From the NCBI GenBank assembly GCA_036897485.1, contig JAYMTF010000032.1:1-64000 (forward strand): a stretch of 64,000 nt of DNA, in the 5' to 3' direction. A model generated the notes under the pieces. It made no database searches and was not told the origin of the DNA. It saw only the letters and a program-made list of their open reading frames with translations. Origin of the DNA: Pelargonium nanum (Eukaryota > Streptophyta > Magnoliopsida > Geraniales > Geraniaceae). Positions 1 to 10,872 of the stretch are shown in pieces (positions within the stretch are counted from its first letter, which is position 1; every line of letters starts with the position of its first letter). A program made the position numbers and the translations under genes.

Positions 1-1266
1 TATCCGCTGATCTACGCCGGGGCTTTGGCGAACCGGTTCGGCCCGGCCGATCCGGGCACGGCCAAGTGCTTGTTCTCGCTCGATTTCACGGCGGAGTCGA
101 AAAATCGGAGGAAAAAGGTCGTGATTGTGGCTGTGTTGAGTGGCTCCTGTTTAGGGTTTCTGGTGGTGATTGGTGGATTCTGGTTCATGAGGAGGAAATT
201 TGAGAAATTGAAGCTGAAGAAGATGGAGATAGGTAGGGTTAGGGTTAGGGTTGAGACGCCGCGGTCGGTTTTGGAGGAGAGCACAACTCTGGTGAGGTTC
301 ACATTTGATGAGATCAAGAAGGCCACCAAGAATTTCCACAGAGACAACATCATTGGGAGAGGAGGGTATGGAAATGTGTACCAGGGAGTGTTGCAGGACG
401 GATCGGAAGTGGCATTCAAGAGGTTCAAGAACTGCTCGGCTGCCGGAGACGAGGATTTCGCCCACGAAGTCGAGGTCATTGCCAGCGTCCGCCACGTGAA
501 TCTCGTTGCCCTCCGAGGGTACTGCACAGCAACGACGCCAATGGAGGGCCACCAGAGGATCATCGTGTGCGATTTGATGAAGAACGGGAGTGTCCACGAT
601 CACCTCTTCGGAGATTCCTTGGAGCGCAAGCTTAGCTGGCCAATTCGCCGGAAGATTGCTCTGGGGACAGCTAGGGGATTAGCTTATCTCCATTGTGGAG
701 CTCAGCTCACAATCATTCACCGGGACATTAAGGGAAGCAACATACTCTTAGACGAGAAGTTCGAGCCTAAGGTCGCGGATTTTGGATTAGCAAAGTTCAC
801 GCCGGAGGGGATGACACATTTGAGCACTAGGGTTGCCGGGACAATGGGATACGTAGCGCCGGAGTATGCATTATACGGGCAATTAACCGATAGGAGCGAT
901 GTGTATAGCTTCGGGGTTGTGCTTCTCGAGCTTTTGAGCGGGAAAAAGGCGCTCACCATGGATAATGATAATCAACCCTCTCTCGTGACAGATTGGGCGT
1001 GGTCATTGGTGAGGAGAGGGAGGGCTTTGGATGTGATCGAAGAGGGTGTGCCGGAGCTGGCTGCCCCGGAAGTTGTGGAGAAATATGTATTGGTTGCGGT
1101 TCTTTGCTCTCATCCCCAGCTATACGCTAGGCCAACGATGGATCAGGTGGTGAAAATGCTGGAAACGGAAATGTCGGTTCCTTCAATCCCTGAACGACCC
1201 GTTCCTCTTGTGGGAAAGCCTGAGGAAATGGAGGAAAAAATAGATGTCTGCGTCGATTTGGTGTGA
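1..1266 (+). CDS. RKF3: RKF3-like receptor-like serine/threonine kinase, 3' part (5' end outside window)
   Basis: The reading frame is open from base 1, so the N-terminal ectodomain lies outside the window; stop TGA at 1264-1266. A transmembrane stretch lies at about 118-189, followed by a basic juxtamembrane region. The cytosolic kinase domain shows the glycine loop GRGGYG (about 354-371), the ATP lysine in VAFKRFK, the catalytic HRDIKGSN (from 718), DFG (778-786) and APE (856-864), so it should be an active plasma-membrane kinase. The run NLVALRGYCTATTP, the C-lobe CSHPQLYARPTMDQVV and the absence of an intron in this part match the Arabidopsis RKF3 (At2g48010) type as I remember it, rather than generic LRR kinases. 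The ligand is unknown. The family assignment is firm; the exact orthologue is inferred, helped by the transporter next door, which is also its Arabidopsis neighbour. Confidence 0.88.
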   Translation, partial: YPLIYAGALANRFGPADPGTAKCLFSLDFTAESKNRRKKVVIVAVLSGSCLGFLVVIGGFWFMRRKFEKLKLKKMEIGRVRVRVETPRSVLEESTTLVRFTFDEIKKATKNFHRDNIIGRGGYGNVYQGVLQDGSEVAFKRFKNCSAAGDEDFAHEVEVIASVRHVNLVALRGYCTATTPMEGHQRIIVCDLMKNGSVHDHLFGDSLERKLSWPIRRKIALGTARGLAYLHCGAQLTIIHRDIKGSNILLDEKFEPKVADFGLAKFTPEGMTHLSTRVAGTMGYVAPEYALYGQLTDRSDVYSFGVVLLELLSGKKALTMDNDNQPSLVTDWAWSLVRRGRALDVIEEGVPELAAPEVVEKYVLVAVLCSHPQLYARPTMDQVVKMLETEMSVPSIPERPVPLVGKPEEMEEKIDVCVDLV

Positions 1267-1747
1267 TCAATGTGGAAGCTAACACAGCTCTTTGTTGTTA
1301 AGGTACACTATGGTTCCTAACTTTTGGAGTCACTTCCTGAACTGTAAATATATTAATATACATACAAGTATGCTAAAAAGTTCATTGATTCGTTTGAATA
1401 TAAGTGAATTATAGTGTACAGCTTATAACTATTGAATGCAAGACTTGATCTAGCAGTAATTGTATACTAAACTTCGTGTAGACTCGTCGTGTTCGTGTGT
1501 ATCTGAAATTGAGAATGTGTTATATGGGTCGACACGAACTTGATTTTGCTAAACTCAGACACGTTTGTTTAATTTGTGTTGTGCCTGTGTTTGCTAAACC
1601 CCTTTGAGATCACGATTTCAAGTAATTGGAACAGTATCAACTATAGAGTTAGACTAAAGATGTGAATGTCCCTTCACAAACCCCATGGCCCACTGCAGGC
1701 ATAAATGACCATTCTATGATTCCACAATCCATAATGATGACCATCAG

Positions 1748-1831
1748 TCCATTGTCGTCCAGTGGCTAGGATACTTGGGTTAGGGTTCGAGTTTCACCCA
1801 AGAGACCCGGGTTTGATTCCCGGCAATGGAA
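1748..1831 (+). pseudogene. tRNA-Glu-like locus with 12-nt anticodon-loop insertion
   Basis: The acceptor stem pairs perfectly (TCCATTG 1748-1754 with CAATGGA 1824-1830), the D arm matches plant tRNA-Glu, and the T stem CCGGG/CCCGG is intact. The T loop reads TTTGATT instead of TTCGATT. The anticodon stem CTTGG/CCAAG (1774-1778 and 1798-1802) closes a 19-nt loop rather than 7. Its last seven bases GTTTCAC contain the Glu anticodon TTC, so 12 nt (1779-1790) are inserted on the 5' side, which is not the usual intron position. A T5 Pol III stop follows at 1833-1837. Most likely a decaying tRNA gene. Confidence 0.7.
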
Positions 1832-2995
1832 TTTTTAGTTTCCGTATATGGAAGCCTCGTGCAATGAGCAGATATATTTGTTTCCAATCAATCTAGACAT
1901 ATCCAATAGGCTTTTGTGACGGATTTGTCAAGGAAGAAACACGGCACGGGTCGGGCAACCCACACTCAAACTGCACGTTTCAATGGTAAGCCTGGATCTC
2001 TAGTCAACCTCCTGTGGGTCGAGTTAGGATTAGAGATTTTCAATTCAAAAAAATTAATATGAAATTTAAATTGTTAGTTCTATTCGTTATTTTAGTGTTT
2101 AGATAGTACTTCAGAGTAGAGATGGATGGAAAATACCTATCATCTCGGTCATCTTCCTTTGCATATGGCATCTGAGTAGCTGTTGTTTCTTCAGAAGTTG
2201 TCCTGAAGCCGGATGCGAGCTCCTCTTCCCGAGTACTTGAACTTGTAAAACAAGACATCAATTCTTTAGCACCGAATATAATAAAATGAACGTACAATTC
2301 TTTCTATTTACATTTACTTATTTATAATAAAGCTTTTCCTTACTCTTACTATTGTTGTCATTCCGCTTTTATCGTTAGGCGTCACACTCTCTTATTCCCT
2401 AATAGTCCTAATTATTTGACCCGAGTCTCTTTGCCACCTAAACTCACTTGGTGTGCTCGGTGTCTCTAGGTAAGAGGTACCGAGGAGAAGCCTCCTCGGT
2501 ACTCCAAGAGGTCTTATCCCGACCAAACTTCCCGGATGTAATCGTTACGTGATTCTTCTCCTGAAATGCTCGTCCCTCCTTCTAACGGCTGGAATTAACC
2601 TGCAAGCCGCAACACCACAAATGTCAAGCTTCATGTTTCTTGTTAAACTTTCTAATTAGATTCTGATTTGCTTTCAATGCTGGCCATTTTGGCTTTACTG
2701 GTAACAACAGATCTGCTGTTAAGTGCAACATTTCACAGACATGGAACACTGCCATAACTGAGCATTTTAGCTATTTGTTTTAAAAGACTAGATCTCATCT
2801 ATCTAATTAAGTAAATAAATTTAGTTTAGAACACATATGCACTGAACCAATTCCACATGGTGTAAACTTGACACCACAAGGGTTGTTGTCAATCAGGTTC
2901 ACAAAGAATTTAGGGGTCTAAAATCCAAAATTTTGGTGCAACTGTTTACTACAGAATTGAGCCTTTCTAGTTTTTTTTGGTGCAAATTAAAATAA

Positions 2996-3283
2996 GGTAA
3001 AAGACTGAATTTGGTTTTGAACTTTCTTGTTTCGACCCAATTTGGTCTCTAAATTTTTTTTACTCAAAATGGTCTATAAACTTTTAAATATTGACTCAAT
3101 TTGGTACCTTAACTCTTGTTATAAGTTCTAAGGGTAATAACCATTTTAGGTCAATATGTGAAAGTACAGGGACCAAATTGGATAAAAATATGAAAGTCCA
3201 GGGACTATTTTTGGTTGTAAAAAGTTTAGGGACCAAAATTGGGTCAAAACACGAAAATCAAAGACCAAATTGGGTCTTTTACT
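2996..3283. mobile_element. Mutator-like MITE
   Basis: A 288-bp element with long inverted ends (GGTAAAAGACTGAATTTGG against the complement of CCAAATTGGGTCTTTTACT). It is flanked by a perfect 9-bp target duplication TTAAAATAA at 2987-2995 and 3284-3292. The 9-bp duplication and long terminal repeats fit Mutator-type elements. It has no coding capacity. Confidence 0.8.
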
Positions 3284-4636
3284 TTAAAATAATATGAATA
3301 ATTTGGGTACCAAAATGGATAGTTGGAGGATCAAAATAAAACATTTCCCTTAAGTTTACATAGAATATGGGGGTCTGAAATCCAAATTTTGGGTGCAACT
3401 TTTACTAAAGAATTGAGATTTTTTTTTCCTCCAAAAGAAGAAAATAAATAAATAAAGCATTAGCTTCATTGAAAGAACAAGAAATGGCATTGCAAAACAA
3501 ATCAACCTACCTCAATATTAATCATCCACTTGTTGCATGAGCAAGAGCTGACAAGATTAGCCAAAGCAATTGAATTTTTCCTTATAAGACAAGTCTCATT
3601 TGCTGTCATGCCTATCTGTTAATTTAGCCCTGCAAATCAATATACATGTGATGTTTTAGAGCATGTTCTTGATTTCTTTAAATATGTTTCTATATAGCAA
3701 TTGCAATTAAAACAAAAGTGAACCACCAAAGGTATGAGAAATGACAGAATCTTGATACAATACTATCAGTCCCTGACAAAATCATTGCATTAAAAAATTA
3801 ATCGGGTTGGACGTGAATAATTTGTTTTTGACTTGTTAGTAACGTGTTGTGTCGGGTTAGAGGTCAAATATGTGGCCACGAGTCAACACAAACACAAACA
3901 CATTTAATAATCGTGTTGACGTGTTGTGTTCGTGTTGGCTTTACCTAACACGACACAAACACACTACGATTATAAACATGTTGTGCCCGAACACGCTTAA
4001 ATCGTGTTGTGTGACGTGTAGCGCCCCAAATTATTAACTCTAGTTAGTTTCACCCTACAAGAAAAACAATATAATAAACAGAATCAATTGGAAAGTGAAA
4101 GACTGTTGCTTATAAGCTCAAGTTGTGACCATCTATTTTCATTGAATGTTATTTCATTTAGGAGAATATTAAAGGTCAAATTTTATCCACCAACCTATTA
4201 GATAAAACAAAACCAAACAAAAAAAGAATAATATTTCCTCCTATTGTCATTTGAAGCAAGTTGCAAAGCAGACAACCAGACACATACAAGAAGAAACATG
4301 AAAATAGGTCTTTTTCTTATTCCAATAGATCCAATATGTCCAGCAAAAGATGAAATAAAATATGTTGCATAAAATATTGTTATCATTTATTATCAAGGCT
4401 CCAAGAAATGAATTGAAATCAAGACAGAAGCAGCCAAAGGAAGTTCCCATAGTTTGGTGGTGACTTCATTTATTTCTATTCTGCCCAATAAACATAGCCA
4501 AAGGATAGCCATTGTTGACAGCCTTTCTTTTTGTGAGAATCATGTTTCCCAATAGAAAAAGGGTACAAAAGGTTTTTAATGTATTTTTTGTTGCCTAATA
4601 ATTAATAAATAAATAACTAATATTCGGGTTTATCAG

Positions 4637-4992
4637 TAGAGCTGACAATACGTATGTGTTGTGTTAGTCTATATGGGCCAACACAAACACGACACGATTA
4701 TAAACACGTAACACGAACACATTTAACAAAATGTGCCGGGTTGACATGACCTGATTAGCACGGCACAACTTAACATGTTTTGCACGACAACTGACAAGAC
4801 TAACATGTTTAACACGACACTCTCCAACACGAATTTTAACATATATATGCTGACTAGCTAGAGTTCTTTTGGGTTAATCTATAATTGTAACCCAACACAA
4901 ACGTGACACGATAACAAAATTAGTAAGCCCAAACACGCTTAATTTGTGTCGTGTTACCTGTTGAGAACTGAATTGCCAGCAGCCAGCCTCTG
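4637..4992. mobile_element. hAT-like MITE, CACGACAC-rich type
   Basis: The left end TAGAGCTGACAAT faces a partly decayed right end containing ATTGCCAGC and CTCTG. The flanks TTTATCAG (4629-4636) and TTTATAAG (4993-5000) form an 8-bp duplication with one mismatch, as expected for hAT transposition. The interior is full of CACGACAC/GTGTTGTG words. Older than the copies at 38836 and 61605. Confidence 0.68.
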
Positions 4993-5422
4993 TTTATAAG
5001 TTATTTTTTTAATCTTTCGGGTACAATTTAAAGTTAGGACCACAATTTATTTCCTAATGCTTATGAAAATGACAGATTAGTTCCAATCTAGATCTGTAGA
5101 TTAGTAGTACACTACCTAGTCACTTGTCAAGATCAAGACTAGAGCAAGCAAGTTTTGCTCAGAATAAAGAGCTCTACAGACTATACCTGTTTATGTCAGT
5201 GGAATTTCAAGTTCAGAAGGCATTTTGAAGAATAGTAAGTGTATATCAAACTTAGCAGTTCAAAATATATTGTTCTTGTTGTGAACTCGTACCTGTTTGT
5301 AGAATATGGCGCTATCAATGTTTTCAGAAAATGGATATTACTTCGTCTTCGTGGAGTCTTCTTCTTTTTGCCATTTATACTCACACCGATACTTGTATTG
5401 AAGTTTATATAGAGAAGAAGAT

Positions 5423-8400
5423 ATGGCCATGGAGGATGTAGAGATTGCTGGCAATAGTACAGAGCCACTCATGCAAGAAACAAAGCATTTAGCTGATGCA
5501 GAAGGGCAGAGTGGCAGCAAAGAGCAACTATGGATGGTCTATCTCAGCACGTTCGTTGCTGTCTGTGGCTCTTATGCATTTGGAGCCTGTGTAAGTTCTG
5601 AGAAATATATTCAAAGTCGTAGAATTAACTAAACATATACAGGTTATTAATATAGAATTAACGAAGCAACATTAAAGAAAATAATGCTTGAAAGGAACTG
5701 TGTCTTACTTGGAGTTTTGACATGCTTCTGTGTTTGTTCTCAGGCAGGATATTCATCACCAACTCAGAATGCTATCACGAAAGATCTCGATCTATCTTTA
5801 AGCGAGGTATGTTGGTGACAACTGACAAGTATTTCGAACTGTATAAAGTCTACCGCTTACCGGGAATTATAGAGCTTAAGAAACCAGAACTGAGCTTCAC
5901 AGTATACAAGTTTAGGAGCAAAAAATATCAGCAACTCATAACATGCTCACAGCAGATAACTCGATAAGGATCATAAACAGAGAACATTTGTTCTTTATGA
6001 CTAGGGCCTAACATAGATAGACACATATATCTCATGATACTAATTCGCTAATACATGAACACTTTTTGTTCACATTACAAAACTATATAAAATATAGCAA
6101 TATGGGGCTTTCTAATTTATGGAATATAAAAGGAAACTGAGAAGACAGTACACCACCAACAAGACTTTAAAGATAACATGGATGAGAAACAATTAAATAA
6201 TGTCTTGGAATGAAAACGGGAACAGTAATTCATGTTAAACAAACAAATAATGGCTTTAAGGATAATAAGGGTACAATTTGTTTATTTCAGACATCATTGA
6301 AAGTAATTTGTATTACCCATGAACTGCTGAGAGAAAATTTAAAAATATTGTACCCAAGTTTTTGAAATACCATCAGATATTTCATTGCAATTGTTTCAGC
6401 AAGATTTCTCATTAGCTCAGTGCTCAGAGCATAGGCAGATCATGCATCAGGATAGTGTAAATAACTTTTGGCTAACTGTTTTGGTGTATCTACATGCAGT
6501 ATTCAGTGTTTGGCTCCATACTGACTGTTGGTGCGATGATTGGTGCAATCACAAGTGGACGCATTGCTGATTTCCTTGGCCGCAAATGGGTAAGCAAAGT
6601 AAAATACAATTATACGAATGAACCTATCAACGCCAAAATCTATCATGCATAACTTAGTTTCTAGTTTGATATATTTAACGATAACTTCACCTTGTACTGC
6701 ATGCAGGCAATGAGAATATCCAGCAGTTTCTGTGTTGCAGGGTGGCTTTCCATTTACTTTGCCGAGGTTTGTGTAATGTCACTCACTCTCTAGTCTTAAG
6801 AATAAATTTGTCTCCACACTACAACATCAAAGTTAAATTTTTTAGATATGAAACCTAATTCTATCTTTTATTTGTTATTATGAAAGGGGCCTTGGTCTTT
6901 AGATCTTGGAAGACTAGCAACAGGATATGGAATGGGAGTTTTTTCCTATGTGGTACATCTTTTTACTCTTATCAATCAGTTTACTTCTTAATATTGGAAA
7001 TATGTAGTGTTGTATCTATATTTTGCCAAGTACAATTTACTAACATGTTTTACGTCTATTGGAATTGATATTAAGGTACCCGTTTTCATAGCTGAAATTG
7101 CACCCAAGGAGCTAAGAGGAGCACTGACAACCCTTAATCAGGTAAAGACAAATACATGAACAAATCAGAGAATAAATTTTGGGAATGAGCTAGAGCCATT
7201 TTCAAGACCAAAAAATCCTAATCCAAACATGAACAACAAGAATTTTATTTCTATTCCATTTGTGAAACAGAAAATACACGATTAGATGGCATTAGCTAGA
7301 AGATGATATACCAAACGGTACCTAATTTTATCTTATTATTATGCAGCTTATGATCTGTTCTGCAGTGTCTGTCGCATTCATAATTGGGAATGTAATGTCA
7401 TGGAGGACTTTAGCATTAACTGGTGAAAATTCCAAACTTCACTAGGCTTTCATTAGATTTTTGTATCTTTGTAATATGAACAATGAGAAAAAGAGAGAAC
7501 TTACGTTGAGACATACTGTGATTATGCTCACTCAAGAAGTACTTGCAGGACTTGTCCCTTGTGCAGTTCTACTTGTTGGTCTCTGTATCATTCCAGAGTC
7601 TCCCAGATGGCTAGTAAGAAACAACAAGAAATTTTATTTTCCATTTTGTAATTGCAACATTCAATATAGTGTATAAAGATAGACTGACTTCAATACAAAT
7701 GCAGGCAAAGACAGGACGAGAAAAAGAGTTCAAGTCTGCACTACAAAAGCTTCGCGGCAAGGATGCTGATATATCTCATGAAACCGCTGAAATTCAAGTA
7801 CTATAAATTCTTCTCATAATAAACAGTGGTATCAAAATATTTAGAAGATGATATTATCAATGTAAATTATATCATTGCTTAACAGGAATATATAGATACT
7901 CTTGATCGACTCCCAAAGGCAAAACTGCTGGACTTATTCCAAAGAAGATACTTGCGTTCAGTCACTGTAATAACTTCTCTTTCTAAACCAAATTTAGTAT
8001 TGTTTTCTTCCAATTCAACTACTTAGTAAACTGCAGAAAATTAAGACTCAGGAATTCTTTAACCCTTGTTATCTCTTAATATTTGAATAAATATTTGCTC
8101 AATGCCAGATAGGAGTTGGATTGATGGTCTGTCAACAATTTGGTGGAATCAATGGAATAGTTTTTTATCTCAGCAATATTTTTGACTCAGCAGGTAAATA
8201 TTTTTTTCTGCTCAAGGATGCAAGTGTCCTAATGTATGCCCCTTTAAAATGAACATCGTTTTGAACACCTTTATGCTCATTATGGATCCAACCAAACCAA
8301 ATAATTAAGCCGCAGGTACAGAATGTAAATTTAATAAACTAGGCAAAACAATACATTCAACTACGGATTGTCTCTTTAGCATTGACATATCTTCATCTTC

Positions 8401-9721
8401 CATGTTCAAGATTGAGAGTTCTAATCAAAGATAACTAACAACTCCAATTACTATCTCTGATTTTTCAGGGTTTCCAGCCAGTGTTGGAACTATAATCTAT
8501 GCCTGCCTCCAGGTTTCCGACTCTCACAATTACAGTTCCCTACAGATATAGAGTGTGCTTGGTTTCCGAAACTTCCTTCTTTTCATGTCTTTCAAGACAA
8601 GGACAACCCAAAACAAACTGTTTTGTTAGAAAATATATTTGAAACTGTAAACTAAGATTAACTTTCCAAACCAAGCACACCCCTATATCTCTTTCTGCAA
8701 GGAATCACTTTGAAATGTATATGCTTTGCAGATCGCAGTTACTGCATTAGGTGCAACTTTGATAGATAAAGCTGGAAGAAAGCCTCTTTTGTTGGTAAAT
8801 CGAAATCCTAGTAGAATACACTATTCACTCTAAAACACTCCTCCCATGAAAGAAAATCAAAATGGATACATTCTGTTTAATATATTTCAGGTTTCTGCAA
8901 CGGGATTGGTCCTTGGCTGTCTGCTATCAGGGATCGCATTCTACATGAAGGTAACTATCTAACATCAAATCCAAAAGGGTTTCTGTTTGTGTTTCTCAAA
9001 CTTTTACTTGTTATAAATTATAATCATCTTGTGAACCAGGCTCATCAATTGGCACTCGAATCAGTCCCCATTCTTATAGTACTTGGCCTACTGGTAATTC
9101 TATCAGCTCTTGCCAATCAAAATCTCTTCTCCAGTTAATCTCTAACCATATCTGAAATGACTATCATATCACTCCTTTCTGATATTGACAATAACTTGGC
9201 TTCAGCTATACATAGTATCTTTTTCAATAGGAATGGGTGCAGTTCCTTGGGTTGTGATGTCAGAGGTAATCAGAATTTGCAAGATTTCCATCAACCCTAA
9301 CCATTTGATCTTACCACATATCTGACACAAATTGCGATTGTACCAGATATTCCCTATAAATATTAAAGGAACAGCCGGAAGCCTAGCAACATTGGTGAAC
9401 TGGGGTGTAGCATGGGCATGTTCCTACACTTTCAACTATCTTATGACATGGAGCTCTTACGGTATATAGAATCAAAACTTCTCATTTTTTTTTACCTTAC
9501 TTAAGAAACGATAATAAGGGATCGAGTTATAGGCATGGTAAAAAATGTGCAATGGAAATGGAAACCACTGTTACCTTATTGGAGCTCTTGTTTGTATGGT
9601 TCCAGGTACCTTTTTTCTTTATGCTGCAACCAATGGACTGGCCATATTGTTCATAATCAAGGTGGTGCCTGAAACAAAGGGGAGAACTTTGGAGCAACTT
9701 CAAGCAGCAATTACCACATAG
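5423..9721 (+). CDS. ERD6-like sugar transporter (ERD6-like 7 type), MFS family, 18 exons
   Basis: Exons: 5423-5590, 5744-5806, 6500-6589, 6707-6766, 6887-6952, 7076-7141, 7347-7422, 7549-7613, 7705-7797, 7886-7966, 8109-8193, 8469-8512, 8732-8794, 8891-8950, 9040-9093, 9206-9265, 9347-9461, 9606-9721. They sum to 1425 nt, giving 474 aa, the usual length for the family. Family motifs: [11 protein letters not shown] (about 97-107), PESPRWL (212-218), QQFGGIN (285-291), DKAGRK (331-336) and PETKGRTLE near the C terminus, spread over a 12-helix MFS fold. ERD6-like proteins are mostly tonoplast monosaccharide/H+ transporters; location here is inferred. The chosen ATG precedes the conserved hydrophilic N-terminus ending in [11 protein letters not shown]. 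All introns are short and GT-AG. It is tail to tail with the GH3 gene. Confidence 0.93.
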
Positions 9722-10567
9722 AGAAGCAGAAAACCGAATTAAGGGTTATTCTCTCAAGAATATAGTCATATGAATACTGAAAACATATGTACACATTTAA
9801 GAGAAGGTATTAGCTTCAGAACTACTAAGAAAATACTTTGATGCTGTTTTATAATTATGTGGAAGCCCATTTTTCCTCAAGAAGATGAAGTTTGTTTATG
9901 CAGAACTAGAGAATCAAAATCATGTTTTATGTTATTTTGCACTAAGTTTTAAATAAACATGACATATCAATTGCTACATACAGAAAGTCACTCGGGTATT
10001 GGAGAAGTACCAACTTACAATACTGGGTTTAAAATGGAGATCCAGAATGCTCCCTGGAAATATATTGTAAGGAAAAGCCAATAAGTACAGATATTGTAGA
10101 GAAGAATAACTAAAATTCCAATAAATTTCTCTTGGCAATATAGATAGAATAGTATTAGCAACAACTATATAGATGGAATTTTGGAAATATACTGAAGCAA
10201 AAGATATAGAACTGTGAATCTTCATAGAATTTAATTGTCACATCACATCTAGTAACAACAAAAGCAGTAATAAGAATAGTTTGTTACAATTTAAAATTTC
10301 CAAAATTGAAGATTATGGCAAATGGCATACTGAAATGGATTTAAGCTGTCTATGCCAGGCATATATGACTCGACTCCACCTCCAGAAACCAAGCATTACA
10401 TTTATTCTTGCTTCAGTATAGTACAGTCCATGAGTTTTCATGCTCTTGGCAGATCCTTGCAGAGTCTAAAAGGTAACTTCAGTAATGGAGGGCTGAATTT
10501 TGTGATACTCCAAAACATCTGTCTGCAGAAACAAAACATTAAAAGCGACGAGAATGGATTCATAAAA
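9722..10567. other. Convergent intergenic region transporter/GH3
   Basis: 3' flanking DNA of two convergent genes, AT-rich, with no supported gene. The left half should hold the transporter 3' UTR. I see no clear transposon ends. The GH3 C-terminal fragment begins at its right edge. Confidence 0.5.
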
Positions 10568-10690
10568 TCAACAATCACACAATTTTTTTATAATCTCTGG
10601 TAGTTTATATTGGCTCTTTGGTGCTCCATTCCTTATATCAACTTCCAATAACTTGCCAAAGCTACCAATGGATTCTTGTGCTGCCTTTGC
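10568..10690 (-). pseudogene. GH3 C-terminal fragment (tandem duplicate remnant)
   Basis: The reverse-strand reading GSFGKLLEVDIRNGAPKSQY...PEIIKK closely parallels the last part of the neighbouring GH3 gene (GSFDRLLQIAIISGAPASQY...PKIIRS). The nucleotide similarity is also clear. No other GH3 domain is found downstream, and the frame upstream of it does not resemble GH3. It is best read as the 3' end of a duplicated GH3 copy. An alternative last exon of the GH3 gene is less likely, because that gene already has a complete C-terminus. Confidence 0.7.
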
Positions 10691-10872
10691 TGAATCTACA
10701 TACGACTTGTCTCCAACTACTAAGCGTTTATATAGTAAAGGAGATGATTTTGGTAGATTGATTAAAACTGTATGAGCCAAAAAAGTTCCTTCATTTGATC
10801 AAAAGGCACAGAAGTTTTACAGTGCAGAAGTGAGTTTGTGAGAATCCAAAATCCATCCCATTTCGAAGGGCT

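Larger units (their letters stand above)
1267..5422. other. Intergenic region RKF3-like to sugar transporter
   Basis: About 4.2 kb with no supported protein gene. It starts with the RKF3-like 3' UTR and holds a tRNA-Glu-like locus (1748-1831), a Mutator-like MITE (2996-3283) and a hAT-like MITE (4637-4992). Older CACGACAC-rich remnants of the same hAT-like type lie around 1490-1600 and 3800-4040. A weak reverse-strand frame of 85 codons at 2040-2297 has an acidic, Ser/Thr-rich product that I do not recognise. The stretch 2440-2610 is richer in GC and contains CCTCGGTAC/GTACCGAGG inverted runs. Confidence 0.6.

Noticed and set aside
229-254. TAGGGTTAGGGTTAGGG, telomere-like
   Set aside because: It lies inside the receptor-kinase frame and encodes GRVRVRV; only about three units, so it is not an interstitial telomere.
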